Positions 44,201 through 59,200 of a DNA stretch of 64,000 nt are shown here, piece after piece; the stretch's first letter is position 1, and every line of letters starts with the position of its first letter. The DNA comes from Apricaphanius iberus. Lineage: Eukaryota > Chordata > Actinopteri > Cyprinodontiformes > Aphaniidae. The stretch lies in the NCBI GenBank assembly GCA_028564705.1, contig JAPXFQ010002813.1, positions 1,860,001 to 1,924,000 of the forward strand, written 5' to 3'. Under the pieces are notes generated by a model. The model was not told the origin of the DNA. It was given only the letters and a program-made list of their open reading frames with translations, and searched no databases. The position numbers and the translations under genes are program-made.

Positions 44201-47200
44201 AAATGAATAATCAGGCCCGAAATCTAGGTACATTAATGAACTCAGAACTGATACTTCAGAAATACAGAAACGGGCCAATTAAAAAGTTGGTCTTTTATCA
44301 CCTCAAGAACATTTCCAGGATTAAAGAACTAATGACCTAACAAGATAAAGAGACTCAGATTAATTATAAAAAGTTGCTGCCGTTGAAAAAAAAAAACTTC
44401 CAAAACTTTTGGATTCTACAAGAAGCAAAAAATTTCATTAATCTCATTTTTAGCAGCTGCGTCTGGATAAGCTCTGCTCTCCAAGCTCATTTAAGATCTG
44501 GTACATTTTCTGTGAATAGTTAGACTGTATGGTGTTGAGGAAATGGTTGTTTAACTTTTATAGCAATTATGACCTCATTAAATACATTTTCTAATGTGGT
44601 TTTTGTTTCCTCACCACAGAGGTTCCAGTTCTTAACCGGTGAAAAACAAGAACCAGCAGCACACCATAAAGAACATCATAGTGTGACCCATCATGTTTTA
44701 TTCTGTGTTTTTGTGAAATTGTAGTGCAAGGAGACTATTTAACTTGACAAATTATTTAGCCATGCTTCCTTTCAAACTGATGACCTAATATCAGCACCAT
44801 AATTCATTAATGTTTCTTTATTTTAAAAAAAGTAATGCAGGATTTATTAGAATCACAGGGCGATTAATGGTGTTAAAAAACTGAGTCAGAAATTGGTTTT
44901 GGATTGAGCTGAAAATATTCAGCTGTACGCAGGCAATCCTTTCAACAGCTCTGGGAGGATAAGAGACAATCGTCTTTTGTTATTCTGATCCCAATCTGAC
45001 ATTTTTTTCTTGCCGAAGCACCGCAGTTTTTAATTTAGGATTACGCCACTCATGGTGGCAGCATGTTGCAGTCGTAGTGGTTTTTTAGACCTTTGTTCCT
45101 AGTGATTTTAGTTAAGGGGTTTAAAGTTTGGATACTTTGCAGCTGGAAGGCTTTTAACTCCTTATTAGTTCTTATTTTTGGAAAGTTATTATTATAATTT
45201 ATTATTATTTTGATGCATAACTGTGGCAACGGGGTATTCCTTTTACAACTGGGAGCACCTTGTTGTGTCACACACAGTCATCGGGTGGCACTAATCCACA
45301 TTCTAGCTTCAACAGGAAAGGGAAGGCTTTTGCTGCGACAAAAATCGCGGCACCATGGACAAACCTCTTCCATTCAGACCACAGTGAGAAACCCACTCCA
45401 AGGAAGACAAAGACTGATGATGGATTAGATGAATCACAAAGCACTGATGAAACAAACCCCAATGTATTGCATTCAAAGCTTTCTAAGTTACAGATGCTGC
45501 CGTGAGAAGAGAGGGAGCCACTAAGCTACTGCATGCCATGCAAATCTGAACCAGCCAATAGCCACATTCACCCACCGCAGCAAAGCCTATGTGGGAATAC
45601 ACGCGGAGCTGGAAGTTGTGTAAAAAGACACTGTTTCAGTAAAGGAAGGTTGGAGCTGATTGCTGTTTAGCCAAGCCAGAGAAGACGAGCCGACATACCA
45701 GCAAAAGGCTCTATCTTCAGGCGGGGGTATGGTTGCAGAGCAGTCCGATTCCAATCGGATTATCTAGGTACCTTAGTCGAGCTTCTGAAACTCTAGTTCG
45801 GTTCGAGTCGAGCTGTCCAAAGGTATATGCATGCATTTTAAAAGTCTGATTTCAGTCGGACTTAGGCAATAATTTGACTTTCTCTTGCTGCATGTAAATG
45901 TACTGTGTGATTCTTTGCGGTGTGTAAGATTTCAATTGCTATTGTTCAGGAACAAACAGGTCGTTCGGCATGTAGGAGTGATTTCCAAGGTTTTCCTATA
46001 GAGTCGTTTCAAATCCTGCAGTCTGGGTTCCTCAACCCCACAGAAGTTTACTTTCTTTGTTTGATGTTTGATAAATTAATAAGAATGGTTTTAAGTGGTG
46101 CCACATGACACATGGGTTACATGTAGGCTGCATGCTAGAGCTAACCCACATGTCAGGCTTTTCGGCCTGCATTTTATGAACAATAAAGATTGCTATTCAC
46201 GGTATTCAAAATAGATTGATTAAAATAGATTGTTTAAACACAGAAAACAAATCTCATTAGCCGTGTTTGAAACCACCATCTTAGCACATTAAAATACAAA
46301 AATTACATCTATATTAGATTAGATCTATAATATAGAATCAATTCTCGAAAGCTTATTAAATTCTGATAAACCAAATGTTTTAATGAAACATTACTTAATC
46401 CAAAGAATGTTTTGTTTTTTTCCCCCCCTTGCATTTGTTGTTGGTTAAGAGCAAGGGTCACGTTAACCAAATATTTTTCGTATTTGACCAGTTTTTTAGA
46501 TCAGTGACTGTAAAATCTGAAGGCTGTCAGAGGCCGACAAAGCAGTTATCGAACCCGACCCGAGCCAGACAGGCATTAAGATGTTTATGTCCGAGCCCGA
46601 CCTATGCCTGACACAGGTGCACATAGTTTAATAAACCGGGGGTACGGATTCTTACACCTGAAAATACTTTATGCCCCTGATCCCTCTGTTCCAGATGTGG
46701 AATTTCTTTCCAAACAAGATATGCAGAGCTCTGGGTCTGAGAGGGCGGACAAGATGCTGCCCTCAACTTTTTTACAAATTGCACACTGCTAATGATCTTG
46801 TAAAGCCTGGATGGAGGTGGAGGTTTTTGCCCTACCTCCTCTGATATGACTGAGCCCGACCCGAAACAGAGCATTCTTTCCAAATATCTGTCCGAACCCG
46901 GCCCAGCCTGCCTGTCGGGTACAATCATGCTCTGGTAGCCATCCTCTAGTGTTGTACTCTGGTCAGGTTGTTTTGATTGAATAATGCTTAAAATTAATTT
47001 TAAAAAACAGATTCTATTAAATAGGTATTAAGTCGTCAGACGATTGCTGGAGACAAAATACATTGTGATTGGATTTTTTTTTACCCGGCATTACAAAATG
47101 ACGGACAGAAAAAATTTCTAGCGCAATCTCTAGTTTAGACATAAACCAATGGTGCTAGGCATTTAAACTAACCACAGTAGGTGGTTTCAATATAAGCCTT

Positions 47201-50200
47201 GGTTTTTAAGCATCCAAATTCATACTGAAAGGTGACATAAGGATTTTGGTTTCTATTTCTTTGCATATTTATTCATTCACTGTGTTTGTTTTTGGTAGCT
47301 AGTTTATTCAATCCTTTTTATTTGTGGTGTGTGTTACTAGCTTTGTTGATTTAAATGTTTGACTTAATTATTTGTTTGTGTAAATAAGCTTTTGTAATTT
47401 GGAAAGTCGTTTGGCCATTATTCCACATACATATGTAGTAATTTGCTGTTCAATAAACGTGTAGAGCTCACTCCTTCACCTTTGTGTAATTATCTCAGCC
47501 TTAATCAGAAAGGTAATCATAAACAGTAACAGACTGAAATATTTGGCTATTAATATAGTTATTGTATAATGAGATTAATAATTTTATGTAAAATTAAATA
47601 TGGTGCACCACCTTATATTCAATAACTATATTAATGATTTATTGCCATAAGGATTCATTCATAAATTTTCATAGCCAAATTATCGCATCCTTCTGTGTCC
47701 CAACAAGCTGATTAGTATCTCAAAAGCTAAATAAAAATACCTGAACTATGAGCCCAAATCCTCCCAAAAAGTTGAAAAGGAGGCTTCATGGGTGCAACGC
47801 AGGACCCAAGGGCAGAGAGGAGGAGGAAGTTCTTACCATGTCTTCCATCAATGAAAATGGGTAAGGCCATACGGCCAGACAGAGATTTTAAGGGGACATA
47901 TTATGCCTCTTTTTAAGGAAGACGTGATAGGTCTGTGCAAAATTCTGAAGTTATTTGCACAAAGTCATGCTCACAAGCGATCTCACCAGCTCAAAATTGA
48001 TATTTCAGTCCCATTCAGAATGACTTGTTAAGAAGCCTCTGTCACTTTTATGCAAAACAGCATTTTGGGTCACACACAGCCATTGGGTGGCGCTAATCTG
48101 TACTCCAGCCCCACAGAAGGAGAAGAAGACTGAGAAGGCACATATGGAACCGCTCCACCAGAAGCTTGCCCTTCGTCATAGCAGCTGTGGCCGGGCCCGC
48201 GACACGGAGGACCAAAAGAAACCACCTTCCTTCACGGGCGGAGGAAGATATGAGGTTCTGGAAGAACTCACTTCAAAGGAACTCAAAGACTGCCAACACC
48301 AGGTGAATCTTAAACATAGACATCGTTTCATTCTCAAAGCCTGACGAAAGGTTTCAGAGCGTCGACCGCTGAGAAAACGGGAGCTGAGAGTCACATGCAG
48401 TGTTGTTAACTTGTTAAAGTTTCATCTGAATCTGTTTGGGTAAACCAGGCCACGGCCTGAAGCTTTAACCAGTGGTTTTAAAGACTTTGCCCGACGAAGA
48501 GTCATTTTAAATCCTATCATTTGAGTTACTTAATCCAACTTGAGTTTCACTTTCTTTGCTTAATGTTTAATAAACATATTTGAGCTCGTCCAACAACCAC
48601 ACGTGGGTTAGAGGTTAGCTACATGCTAGACAAGCACACGTGTTTGGCTTAGGCCTGCATATCAATAAACAAAGACTGCAATTGACAGTTCAAAATAGAT
48701 TAAGAACAGAAACTAATCTTATTAGCCGTGTTTGAACCCCCTTTATGTATCAAAATACTGGAATTAGATTGTTTACTGCCGTAATCAATCTGAATGTAAG
48801 TAATTTCCCAAAGATCAAAGACTTATCCAGATCATTTTAAACAAACATTTCTTAATTGAAAGAATTTTTTAATTTTCCTTTCGTCGTTTTATTGGTTTGA
48901 CTGCTGCATGGTGGTTAGCACTGCTGCCTTGCAGCAAGAAGGTTGTGGGTTCGTGTCCCGGCCCAGGGCCTTTCTGCATGGAGTTTGCATGTTCTCCCCG
49001 TGCATGCGTGGGTTCCCACCAGGTACTCCGGCTTCCTCCCACAGTCCAAAAACATGACTGTCCTTGGGTGTGCATGTATGGTTGTTTGTCCTGTCTGTCT
49101 CTGTATGTGGCACTGTGATGGACTGGCGACCTGTCCAGGGTGTACCCCGCCACTCGCCCGTTGAGAGCTGGAGATAGGCACCAGCCCCCCGGCGACCCCT
49201 GGAGGACAAAGCGGTTCAGAAAATAGATGGATGGATGTAAAGATTATTCTGCATGCAACTATAAGCGCCCGATGTACCAACAGTGGTACTACTACCACAG
49301 CTTGAGAACCACAGACTGGAAGAATATGACATCTGAGGCTTGGAGGCTCATGTTGGATCTGCTAAACATTTGTATTTTTAGTGAGTTTATAAACAACATT
49401 TTTCCTACATGTTTTTAGCTCTCTAGTGTTCAGTTCTCTTTGGGCTTGAAAACAGATGGTACGGATATATTTCAGACAACCTTGCTCATTGATTTTTTTA
49501 TTTTTATGAAAAACATTCAGTGAGCAACATTTCTCAATCACACAGACAGATGACATTAAATCAATACCTGAACACATAAAGAGAGTTACACAAGATCGAA
49601 GTCCCTGCCTTGACGAATGGACCGGGTCTTTGCATTGGACACAGTTGTTAAGTGAAACCTGGCCATTTGTCTCCTAAGTGATTCTGGCTGCAATGTGGAT
49701 CCCCCCGACTCGTCACGTCATCACATTTTCCACGTTTTGAAATGTAAGCTAACCTGACACGGATTCCCCTGGAGTGGTCCTGCCTTGCTCTTCTGATGGA
49801 CTTATCCTGAGGATGCACCAGCCCGTTGAGCTGTTAGAGGGGGTCGTGACCTTGTGATGGGGTTAAGGACACGCTGACATATGTATGTGTGTGTTGGTTG
49901 GGGGGGTGGGGGGTTAAAGGTGCAGAGTGTGCTTGGAAAAGTGAAAAGGAAAAATGGTGTCCTACCGCTCAGCACTGCAGTGGCTGACGTGACTACCATG
50001 CCCGATGCACACTGCAGGCGTTGCACACTCCTCCAAGCTCACGTCGCATTGTTACACCTCACGTTTTTTTTTATGTGTATCCTCTAACAAACCACTCTGC
50101 CCCGCTGTCTGCCTTCCCTCCATCCTCTCTGCTCTCATCGTTCAGTGACACTCGAGCACATTGATTTGTAGTCTGAATGGGGCATCTGAGAACGGAAAAT

Positions 50201-53200
50201 ATCCGACTAGGCGACCTTGGAGCCATCCAAGCCAAAGGATGAAGGTAATAAGAGGTGGAAAAGAAGGCGAGGAGATGAGGGAGAAATCTAACAACGAAAT
50301 GGATCAAAGTCTCTGAACAACCATTCAAACCTTTCTCCTTGCTTATATCTCATGGAGGAGAAAAGAAACCAACTAATTTGTCTGGTTTTTAACATTCATC
50401 CAAAGACATTGTTCCATCTGCATATCAATCAAATTTACTCTTCTGCAGTGCACAGGTGTGGTCAGTAGTTTAAAGTGTAAAAAAAAATGCCATTCATAGT
50501 AAAGATAATCTATGGAAGAATTAGGGCTGGACAATATAGAAAAAGAGCATATCGATAAAGGAATAGTCATATTGATCGATATCTATAATTATCGATAAAT
50601 ATCACAAAATGTAAAATATATATCTTAAGTGTTATTCCTCAATGAACTAATTTTAACTAAGAATTAAATTAATACATTTCTCAAAAACTTCTTTTTATCA
50701 TAACTAAATTTGTAAGAGACAGAAACAAGACAGAACCCAGAACACTGCAGCCCAGTTACTGAGAGATGAAGCCGGCTGGTCTAGCCAACCCTGTCGTGTT
50801 TTTTTAAAGCATTTTTTCGCTTCTGAGGACCGGGAGCAGAACCGAGGAGACGTTTTAAAAGCCACCGGTGTTGTTTGCAGCGCAAGCCACAGGTGTTGTT
50901 AGTAGCGCGACCTGGGTAATTTTCTTGTGTCTCTCTGTAACAGATTCGCAGCGAGCCGGAGGAGGAGAGTACTGCTTTAGACAGCTGATCGTAGGATTTT
51001 ATTTTGTGTATGATCGCTATGTTTAGTGTTTTAGTGCGTCGAGGATCGGTTCAAATTTGGGACGCAACCTTTACCTGAGCCACTAACATTTATCCAGAAC
51101 AACTTCCTCCGCTGTTCCCTTGCTGTGACATCTGACCGCGGCGAAGTTACGGCGATGGTTCGCTTAGGGATCAAAAATTTCTGTTTCAGCTCAAATAATT
51201 TCATCCTTTTTGTAGTTTTAAGGGAGAGAGGGGTGGCTGACGCTGCGTGGGTCATTGTTAATGATTCGTTTGGAGTAAGTAATGATTGTTGTATTAAGTT
51301 ACCTGATAGAGTATAGTGGAAAAAAACGAAACTTTTTCCTATCGAACTTTATCAACCCCTTATGGATTGATATATACTGCTATCGATTTATCGTCCAGCC
51401 TTAGGAAGAAATATTGATTTTTATTGAGAATTCTTATTTCAGAATTTCTTTTTAAAAACTAGATTAATGTTGTGTATGATTTTTATTTAACTTTCAATTT
51501 GCCAGCAAAATTTAATCTGCAAAAAATTCACCTACAAATGTGACGATGTTCTGGTGACCCAAACTAAAGTAATCAGCACTAGACTGACTGGAGCAGCTTC
51601 TATGTGGGGTCAAAACAGGATCAGCTCAACTTGAATGAAAAAAAAATGATTGAAAACATGAAAAGTAGATATTGTAAATTAGAAAAAAAGTAAACAAAAA
51701 TGTAAATGCCAAAAAATGCTGTAAACAAATAAATAAAATTCTAAAATGAAAATATGAATTAATAATATATTTCTATATAAAGTTTGCAACCTAAGCTGCA
51801 TTCATGTGATCATTTTCCCTTTGTTTATTCTTTAAAACTGCTGTTGTATATTTTCAGATCGTTGGACAGTTTTTAGATTTCTCTTCCCCTTTTCTTTCAG
51901 TACGCAGCTTACCATGTGCCGTCTATACAGTCACAGAAGGACATCTCGGGCTCAGTGGTTAAGTTAACATAAATTCCTATGGAGATGAAGCGAACCCAAG
52001 AAACTATTTTGAAAGGAAAACATGAGTCTAACTGCATAAATGATACATGATCACAGAACTCAACCTACAGCAGATGAGTGATCGCCCACCATTCCAGCGT
52101 TTGTTGTTGCATGCGAACATAGATTGCAGGCAGTAGGAGGAAGGAGGTGGGGCATAATAACTCCTCTTTCAGTCCATTCAGGATTTCATGATGTGGCGAT
52201 CGCAACAATTAACACAAATTCAGCCAAACCCTGTGAATTCTGCACATCTTGCAATTTTACCTAATTATCGGGACTTTAAAAGATATTTGACCAATTGTGA
52301 CTCTCCCTGAGATTATCTTTTACCTCGTTTCCACAGAGCAGTGCGGAGCGGCACGGTGCGGACCGGATTGCTATTGCGCAATGCTCACTTTTCATGCCTG
52401 CGTTCCCACCACAGACAGGACTCTGTCGAAGCGTGTAGGGACAATGCTGTGGGCGTCATATGGCAGGGACGAGCAAGTGTACCAAAAAAACAAATAAAAG
52501 AAAGAAAATGCGCCCGAATAACACCACAGAGGAAGAAGACCACACTCGGCTGCTGCTTTCTTCCATTTTTACCTGTACCTACTAACTCTGATTTAATGGC
52601 TGGAACAGAGAACTAGTTGTTTTTGTAGTTGTTGTCACAGACGTTATGACTTCAGCCAATGAAAGGACTAAGCCGTGTGATGCCAACGTCACCACCCTGC
52701 CCTGGTCCGGAAGCTGAAAGCGGCCACCTCCAGCCTGGTATGGTCCTGCTCCGTGGGCCGCTTTGACGGTGGGAATGGCCAAAAAGGCAGACCGGTGCGG
52801 TCAAGTCCGGACCGAACCGCTCTGTAGAAAGGGGCATTATATATGACGGCGTGGCATAACATGTACACTTAACGTTTCTTATGTGAGAGGGCTGAAAAAT
52901 AAAATGTGTTACATTTGCATTTTGCCAAAGACTGTGCTATGGGGTAGTTTCCTCATTCCAGACATGAAAATCGGTCACCTTTAGCTGCCATTCACCTCTT
53001 TGACTCCAAAACAGCTCACCTACGTGATTCCTGTACGTCCAATGCGAACGTAATCAGCTGTAATCATGGATGCAGCTAAGAGGGGCAATTTTTCAGGAGA
53101 AAAGAAGATTCAATATGTGACCGACAGGACCAGGTGTTTCAATTACTTTTTACTAATGCTACAAACTAAATATTGCATATGTATAAGGGGCATAACGATT

Positions 53201-56200
53201 CTCAAAATTCTCTATTCGATTTGATTTTCGATTTTAGGGTCACGATTCGATTCTCGAATTATTCTTTTCTTACAGTAGAGAGCCATATGCCATTTTTAGA
53301 CTAGTCTAGTGTATGATCATTGGTTTCATTCATTAAATTTTTTACAGTAAATCTTATTTCAAAAGACATAAGTGATACAGTTTCCATTATTCTTGTGCAA
53401 TGTATCACATTAGACATTAAATGTCAAATGATTTTTTATTTTTTTTTACAATATTATTGCATTTATAATACATTGTTACACTTATAAGTGTAAAAAGCTT
53501 GTTTAAATAAATAACAAATTATTAGTAACATAGGGTGACTTCCATATAGTGACTCTTAAGTAACTGCAGTGCAACAACTCAGTTTCGGATGGCTCAGAGC
53601 TCATGTGCAGCAAACAGTGGTCCTCTTGTTTACAACAAGAATGTCGACTTAACAGACGGCAAACTCAAAATTTCCTCACTGGTGATTTGAGAGGAGAAGG
53701 TGCGGCTTTAGCTCTGGTCCCGCTGCTAATATGGATATGGAGGTGTAGAGTGCTTTAGTTGTTTAGCCGAAAGGAAAGCTGAAGATAGAGCATCACACGG
53801 AGAGCAGTGCACAGTGTTGAGTTCAAAGAAGAAAATTAGCAGCGGATAAACTGCTTTTTGATTGACACATTTCAAAGGTGTTAAGGTATAGATCACCAAT
53901 GCTCACGATTCTATATATGTTTAAGTAATTGGCCATAGCGCTACTGTAGGGTAATAAAGTTGACACTGGTTAGCTTAAACAATTTACCTAAGCATCAAAT
54001 TGTATTAACCACAGCCTGCCATTTCAGACGAGCCTTCCTAAGTATTTTTATCAAAGAAATGTAAGGCAACAGAGGAAGAGAGCTCTGGTCAGGTAAAGGG
54101 ACCGATGCCACATCATGCCCATAGATGGGCTGACCAATGAACAGACAGAGGGAAAAACAGACATATCAATGGTATAACTCACAGTAAAAATAAAAATATA
54201 TAACACTAGTAGCTCTTTCCGGGAGGGTTATTAAAAATTCTGATATTTATCCTGTCAACAATAGAACATGTAATAAAGTCTGGAAATGTCTGGAAAGTAA
54301 TTTTGCCTATTTTCATCCTAGTCTGTAAACTATTTTCTTAGACTTCAGACTAAGCAAAACCCTGTGAGTAACTTGTGCAATAACCATGACAAGTTCCATG
54401 TTCCGCTGAATATAATTAAACCTTCAAGTCATTTTTCCTGTACACACAAAAACCTTTTCAATCCAATTCATGTTCCGCAAATCTTAGAATAAGCTGAGGT
54501 CAGACAATGAGCGACACCAACTCAAAACAAATACAACATGTTGATTCATCGTTTCTGCCTGTTAGAGTGAAGAGCTTGGGAGACGCAGCCCTGATAGTGC
54601 CCAATCTCAGACTACAGTGAGGGGCAGCAGTGAAATCATCCACTATCAATCTCCATTCGTCTGAGATGAAGTCCTGAAAGCAAAGAGTTCAGGAGGGAAA
54701 CCTTAGCGATACTACCCAACCCTTCAAAGTGGATTAAAGAATGTTCCCAGGCAGTCTGACCTTTAGAGGGAACTTATTTGAGCCCCTTTAATCCAGGATT
54801 TCATGTTTCAGTGTAGTTTATCACTAAATTAAAAACATACTCATTATTTTAGTACACATGTGAAAGGAAGCAAAGAATCTTGTGTAAATCTGCCCCAACC
54901 TAAAAAAAATATATATGTATTAAATTAACCTGCAGTAAAAGTTGCAAACAATATAACCTCATTATTAACTCATACATTCATGTTATATTTTTTTCTTTCT
55001 AAAGTTTCTTAAACGGATTAATAGTTGTGCATTTTTTAATCCATCATTAAACTGTTCCACAATTTTACACCAAACACTGAAATATACATTTGCTTTAAAG
55101 TAATCTGAAAACTTATACTTTCAAAATCCAACTTTCCTCCATCATTTCTATCACTGAGTCTAAACACAGAACTTGCAAGTTATGTGGTAATATTCCCTTT
55201 TAGCTTTAAACATAAATACAATTTTCAAACCAACAAAATCATTAAGTTTCAAGATCTTACATTGACTAAACAAGTTCGCAGTGTTTAAGTATTTTGGGTT
55301 CCTGATCCCTGAGCTATATATTGTGACCACAGGGCAGTTAGAAACTGGAAGTAGGTAAATCTCACACAAATTTAGATCCCCTGCCCATTGTTGCCAAATT
55401 AAGAATGAACCTTTCATTAAAGCTACTCTTATCTATACGATTCAATCCGCCTAATGACAACACTTGGTCAAAATAACATTACTGCCAAAGTGTTGCTACT
55501 TTTTATGCAATAAGTAAAATGTAATTGGAGCAGGAAGCATGAGTTGTGATTTATGTAACACTCCAGAGTTTGGTCAGTATTTAGAATGTGGAAAGGCTCT
55601 TAACTACCCTCACTAAACAATTTTTTCTTGAACCTCAAATCCAATCAGATTTCACGTGCACTAAGCTTCACAATCTGCCATGGAAACTGTTCCTCTTCAG
55701 AAAGATCAACAAACCTCCCCTAACAACCTACGCTGGTTAGGAATTCACATAATCCAAACAAAACATGCCTTAAATCTATCGTTAAACACATTTCTTATAA
55801 TTAAACTTATATCAAAAGCATCCGACAGGGATGTACTGTTTAAATGTACACACAGCAAATAGCAATAGCTCTATAGTCCTTGTTGAGGCCAGATTCCTTA
55901 CCGTCTGCAGCCTGGATGTGGTATCCCTCTCCACGGGTAGCCTTCACCTCCAGCAGCTGCATGGCTCGGTCCAGCAGGCCGTGGATCACTTCGAAACCTG
56001 GAGTTTTGTTGTAATAAATGGCACAGAAACGCCGACTGTTCCTCGCCCCAACATCTAGAAAACCAAAGGATCTGAATTTATATTTGTACATCTAAAAAGC
56101 ATTCCTACGTTAAAATGTGTTCCCAAAATAAAATTATAAATAAAATCTGATTTTACTCAGGCAACAGCATCCCGCAAATGAGCATCATATCATTAGAGTG

Positions 56201-59200
56201 TTCCCAGTACATGCTGATACCAACCTTTGCTCTCATCCTTCAGCACCACATCAGATATCTCAAACAGTTTCAGAGGAAGAGGCATCTTCCTGTTGGCAGC
56301 CACAGTTTTCAGCAGTCCAGGTAGTAGAGTGGTGCGCGCCACCTGGTGGGGGAAAAAGTAAAAAGCAACGTTTTCAGGGTGGAAGCATGGTGGCAGTTCG
56401 TTAAAGAGGAAAACGGCACCACCTAGTAGAAAAAGTATAACAGTACAAGTCGGGTCGACAGATGCAGGAATCATAATCAGACAAAGGTAGGAGATTCTTT
56501 GCAAATGTTTTTGACCTTCATATTTGGATCATGTAGTCAGCTATGTCATTGTATGCTCGGTGTACAATTCTAGTGGGAAACCCCAACTACACTAGATGAA
56601 CTATAGATCCTTTCTGGTCTTTGGCTTCCCCTGTAATAAGATGGAAGTTTTTCCAGGGTGACTGACAGATGTATGGAATTCTCTCCAACAAGAAAGAAGA
56701 GCATAAGAATATTTACAGTGAACTCAAAGATGAAGACCGCAGCTACCCAACAATGAATAAAATCTAGGAATACTTGGAACTCCCTCCAAAACACACTAAT
56801 ATGTGTCCGTTTTAATAGGTCATACACCAAATATACCATAATATGCATTCACATGCACATGGAAGCAGTTTTAGAGGCTAAAACCTACAGTCTTCCTTAT
56901 CTCCACTTTTGGGGTTAAGATCATCAGTGCAAAGGAAAATAAATAACACTCCCTGATTGGCTGCCATGTGAATGCCAGCCTACAGCATTTGAGCTAGCTT
57001 TAGGGTCGATCTACCCGTCTCGGCAGATGACTGCTTGTGCTGAGCCTGGTTCTGCCGGAGGTTTCTTCCTGTTAAAAGGGAGTTTTTCCTTTCCACTGTC
57101 GCTTCGTGCTTGCTCAGTGTGAGGGATTGCTGAGAATTACACGACGCAATCTTCTGTGGTTCTCTAATTTCTAAATTAAACATTGTATTGTAATAACTCT
57201 TCTTGTAAAGTGCCTTGAGATGACATCTATTGTGAAACGGCGCTATATAAATAAACTGAATTGAATTGAATCTGCACAAAATATTGTGAATACATCCTTA
57301 TCACAATACTAGTGTGTGCAATATTCACATCGCAAAAGACTGGAGCGCCGTTATTGTTGGCTTATATATTCCAAGTGTTATGAAGTTGCATTATTCATGC
57401 TAATGTAATATTTATTCTGCTGAACAGAGTGACATAGCAGCTAACTCTCAAACCGGACACAGATGGCGTTGCCCTAAGTGCTGAAGCTCACAGGGAGAAG
57501 GAAAGGAAGCAGAATTTAAGCATATATCGCAACGCATATCGTCAGACAAATATTTACTAAGATTATCGCCATTGGAAGATTTTCTGTCATGCAGACATTA
57601 CAATAAGAACTATCAATGATAGACCAGAAAACACTTATTTTTTTAAGTTAAAGCTCTACAAAAGATTCCTCCTGAACCACCACTAGGCGGGGCCCCATGC
57701 ATAAAAATGCTCTTAACGTATTGCTTTATGAATAGTCATTACACATGAAAAGTCATTACTCCATATATATCTGCTAAAGTCACGTGACTTGCAAACAACG
57801 CAGGGAGAGAAGGAAACGCTGCACTTTAACCAGTTATAAAATGACCAAAAGCTTAACAGAATCCAACACTACACAATACTTGGTACCAAAGAGGAACAGT
57901 ACATCAGTTGTGAGAAATTATATCTGCTATGAAAACGTTGATGCTGCGCAACGCCAGGTATTATGCAGAACCCGTCTTGGTATTGTTGCTGCCTCATGAG
58001 GTAGGCTACAGTACGAACCTTTATCAACACCTAAAAACATCACACCACCATATATGAGAGTTGCACGGCTAAACTGACCGCCACCAGTGTTTAAATTTCC
58101 AGTAAACAAACTTCAAGGCGACAGGGATCGCTGACCGAGCTGTTTGAAAGAATCGCTCCTTACGAACATAAAAAAACGGCACACTGAAATAATTTGTGCT
58201 ATAACGGGTTTTGTAGCCAAAAGTATGCTTTGTTAACCATGATGAATAAGCTAGGATTCAATCGCACACACACATTTTAGACACATTTTATAAAAAATGC
58301 AGACAGAAAGGTAAAGCCGCACCAAAAACAGCGGAGTATTTAGCAACAACTGACCTGAGATCAAACCGCTCTACGGAGCCATACCAGAGACTGTAAGATC
58401 GATGGAGAATTAAAAATCAGAGCTTGTTCCTTCAAGCATCCTACTTCCTGGATAAACACATGGAGGAAAACATTGCAGCCGGAGGGAATTATTAGCTGGG
58501 ATCAAAAGGAAGAAAACCTTGATTGCAGAACGACACCGATGACCATCGAGTGTGATGATTAAAAGTAGATAAAGTTGTTAATATTTGCCTGTCTTAAAAT
58601 AGGTAAATAATCTTATGGAATATGAAAAATCTGTTTATAATACACAATATTTTTGATTGCATCAATTTAAAAATGTATGACAAAAGCCCCACAAAATAAT
58701 TGCACATTAAATCGCAATATTGAAGAAAAAAAATCGCAATTAGATTATTTTCCAAAATTGTTCAGCCCTAACAGAAATCCAACTGTTTTCTACCTGAACA
58801 CATGCAGAATGTTTATGTGCAGAAATTTAAAGCGCAGTGCATGGTTCTACAAAACATTTTTTTTTTTTGAAGTAATACCAAAACGAACGAGAAAGGAAGG
58901 AATGCGAGCTATAGCTAAACTCTGTTATTGGGAACATTCATGGTTTCTCCTGCAGCAACACTAGAAAAAGAAAAATGGACGGTGCCAAAGCTTTGTCAGT
59001 GGAAAAAAAAAAGTACATGCATTTATTTAGTTTTTTCTTTTTAATTTCTTATTAAGTAAAATGTACCAAAATTATACCAAACTGTGATTGCTTGTACCGT
59101 TACACCCAAATGCCAGGTATGAACCACCAGATGACAACAGTGAAAAAGGGAAATCTGATCACAGTGGGCCAATCAAAGTATGTTAAAGAGGTATTCTGTT

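Larger units (their letters stand above)
41217..55901 (-). other. farsb last intron, 14.7 kb
   Basis: Holds an L2 relic (43868-44450), two related repeats (45225-46430 and 48050-48870), a SINE (48905-49238), an hAT-like MITE (50522-51403) and a GC-rich MITE (52323-52834). 41300-43860, 46930-47880, 49240-50500 and 52850-55900 have no recognised gene. A Tc1-like remnant may lie at 41280-42000, and an hAT-type tip near 53195 (AACGATTCTCAAAATTCTC). Confidence 0.75.

Noticed and set aside
48905..48980. tRNA-like A and B boxes
   Set aside because: They belong to the head of a SINE. A complete cloverleaf with acceptor stem is not formed, so no tRNA gene is called. The same applies at 6168, 15187 and 35905.
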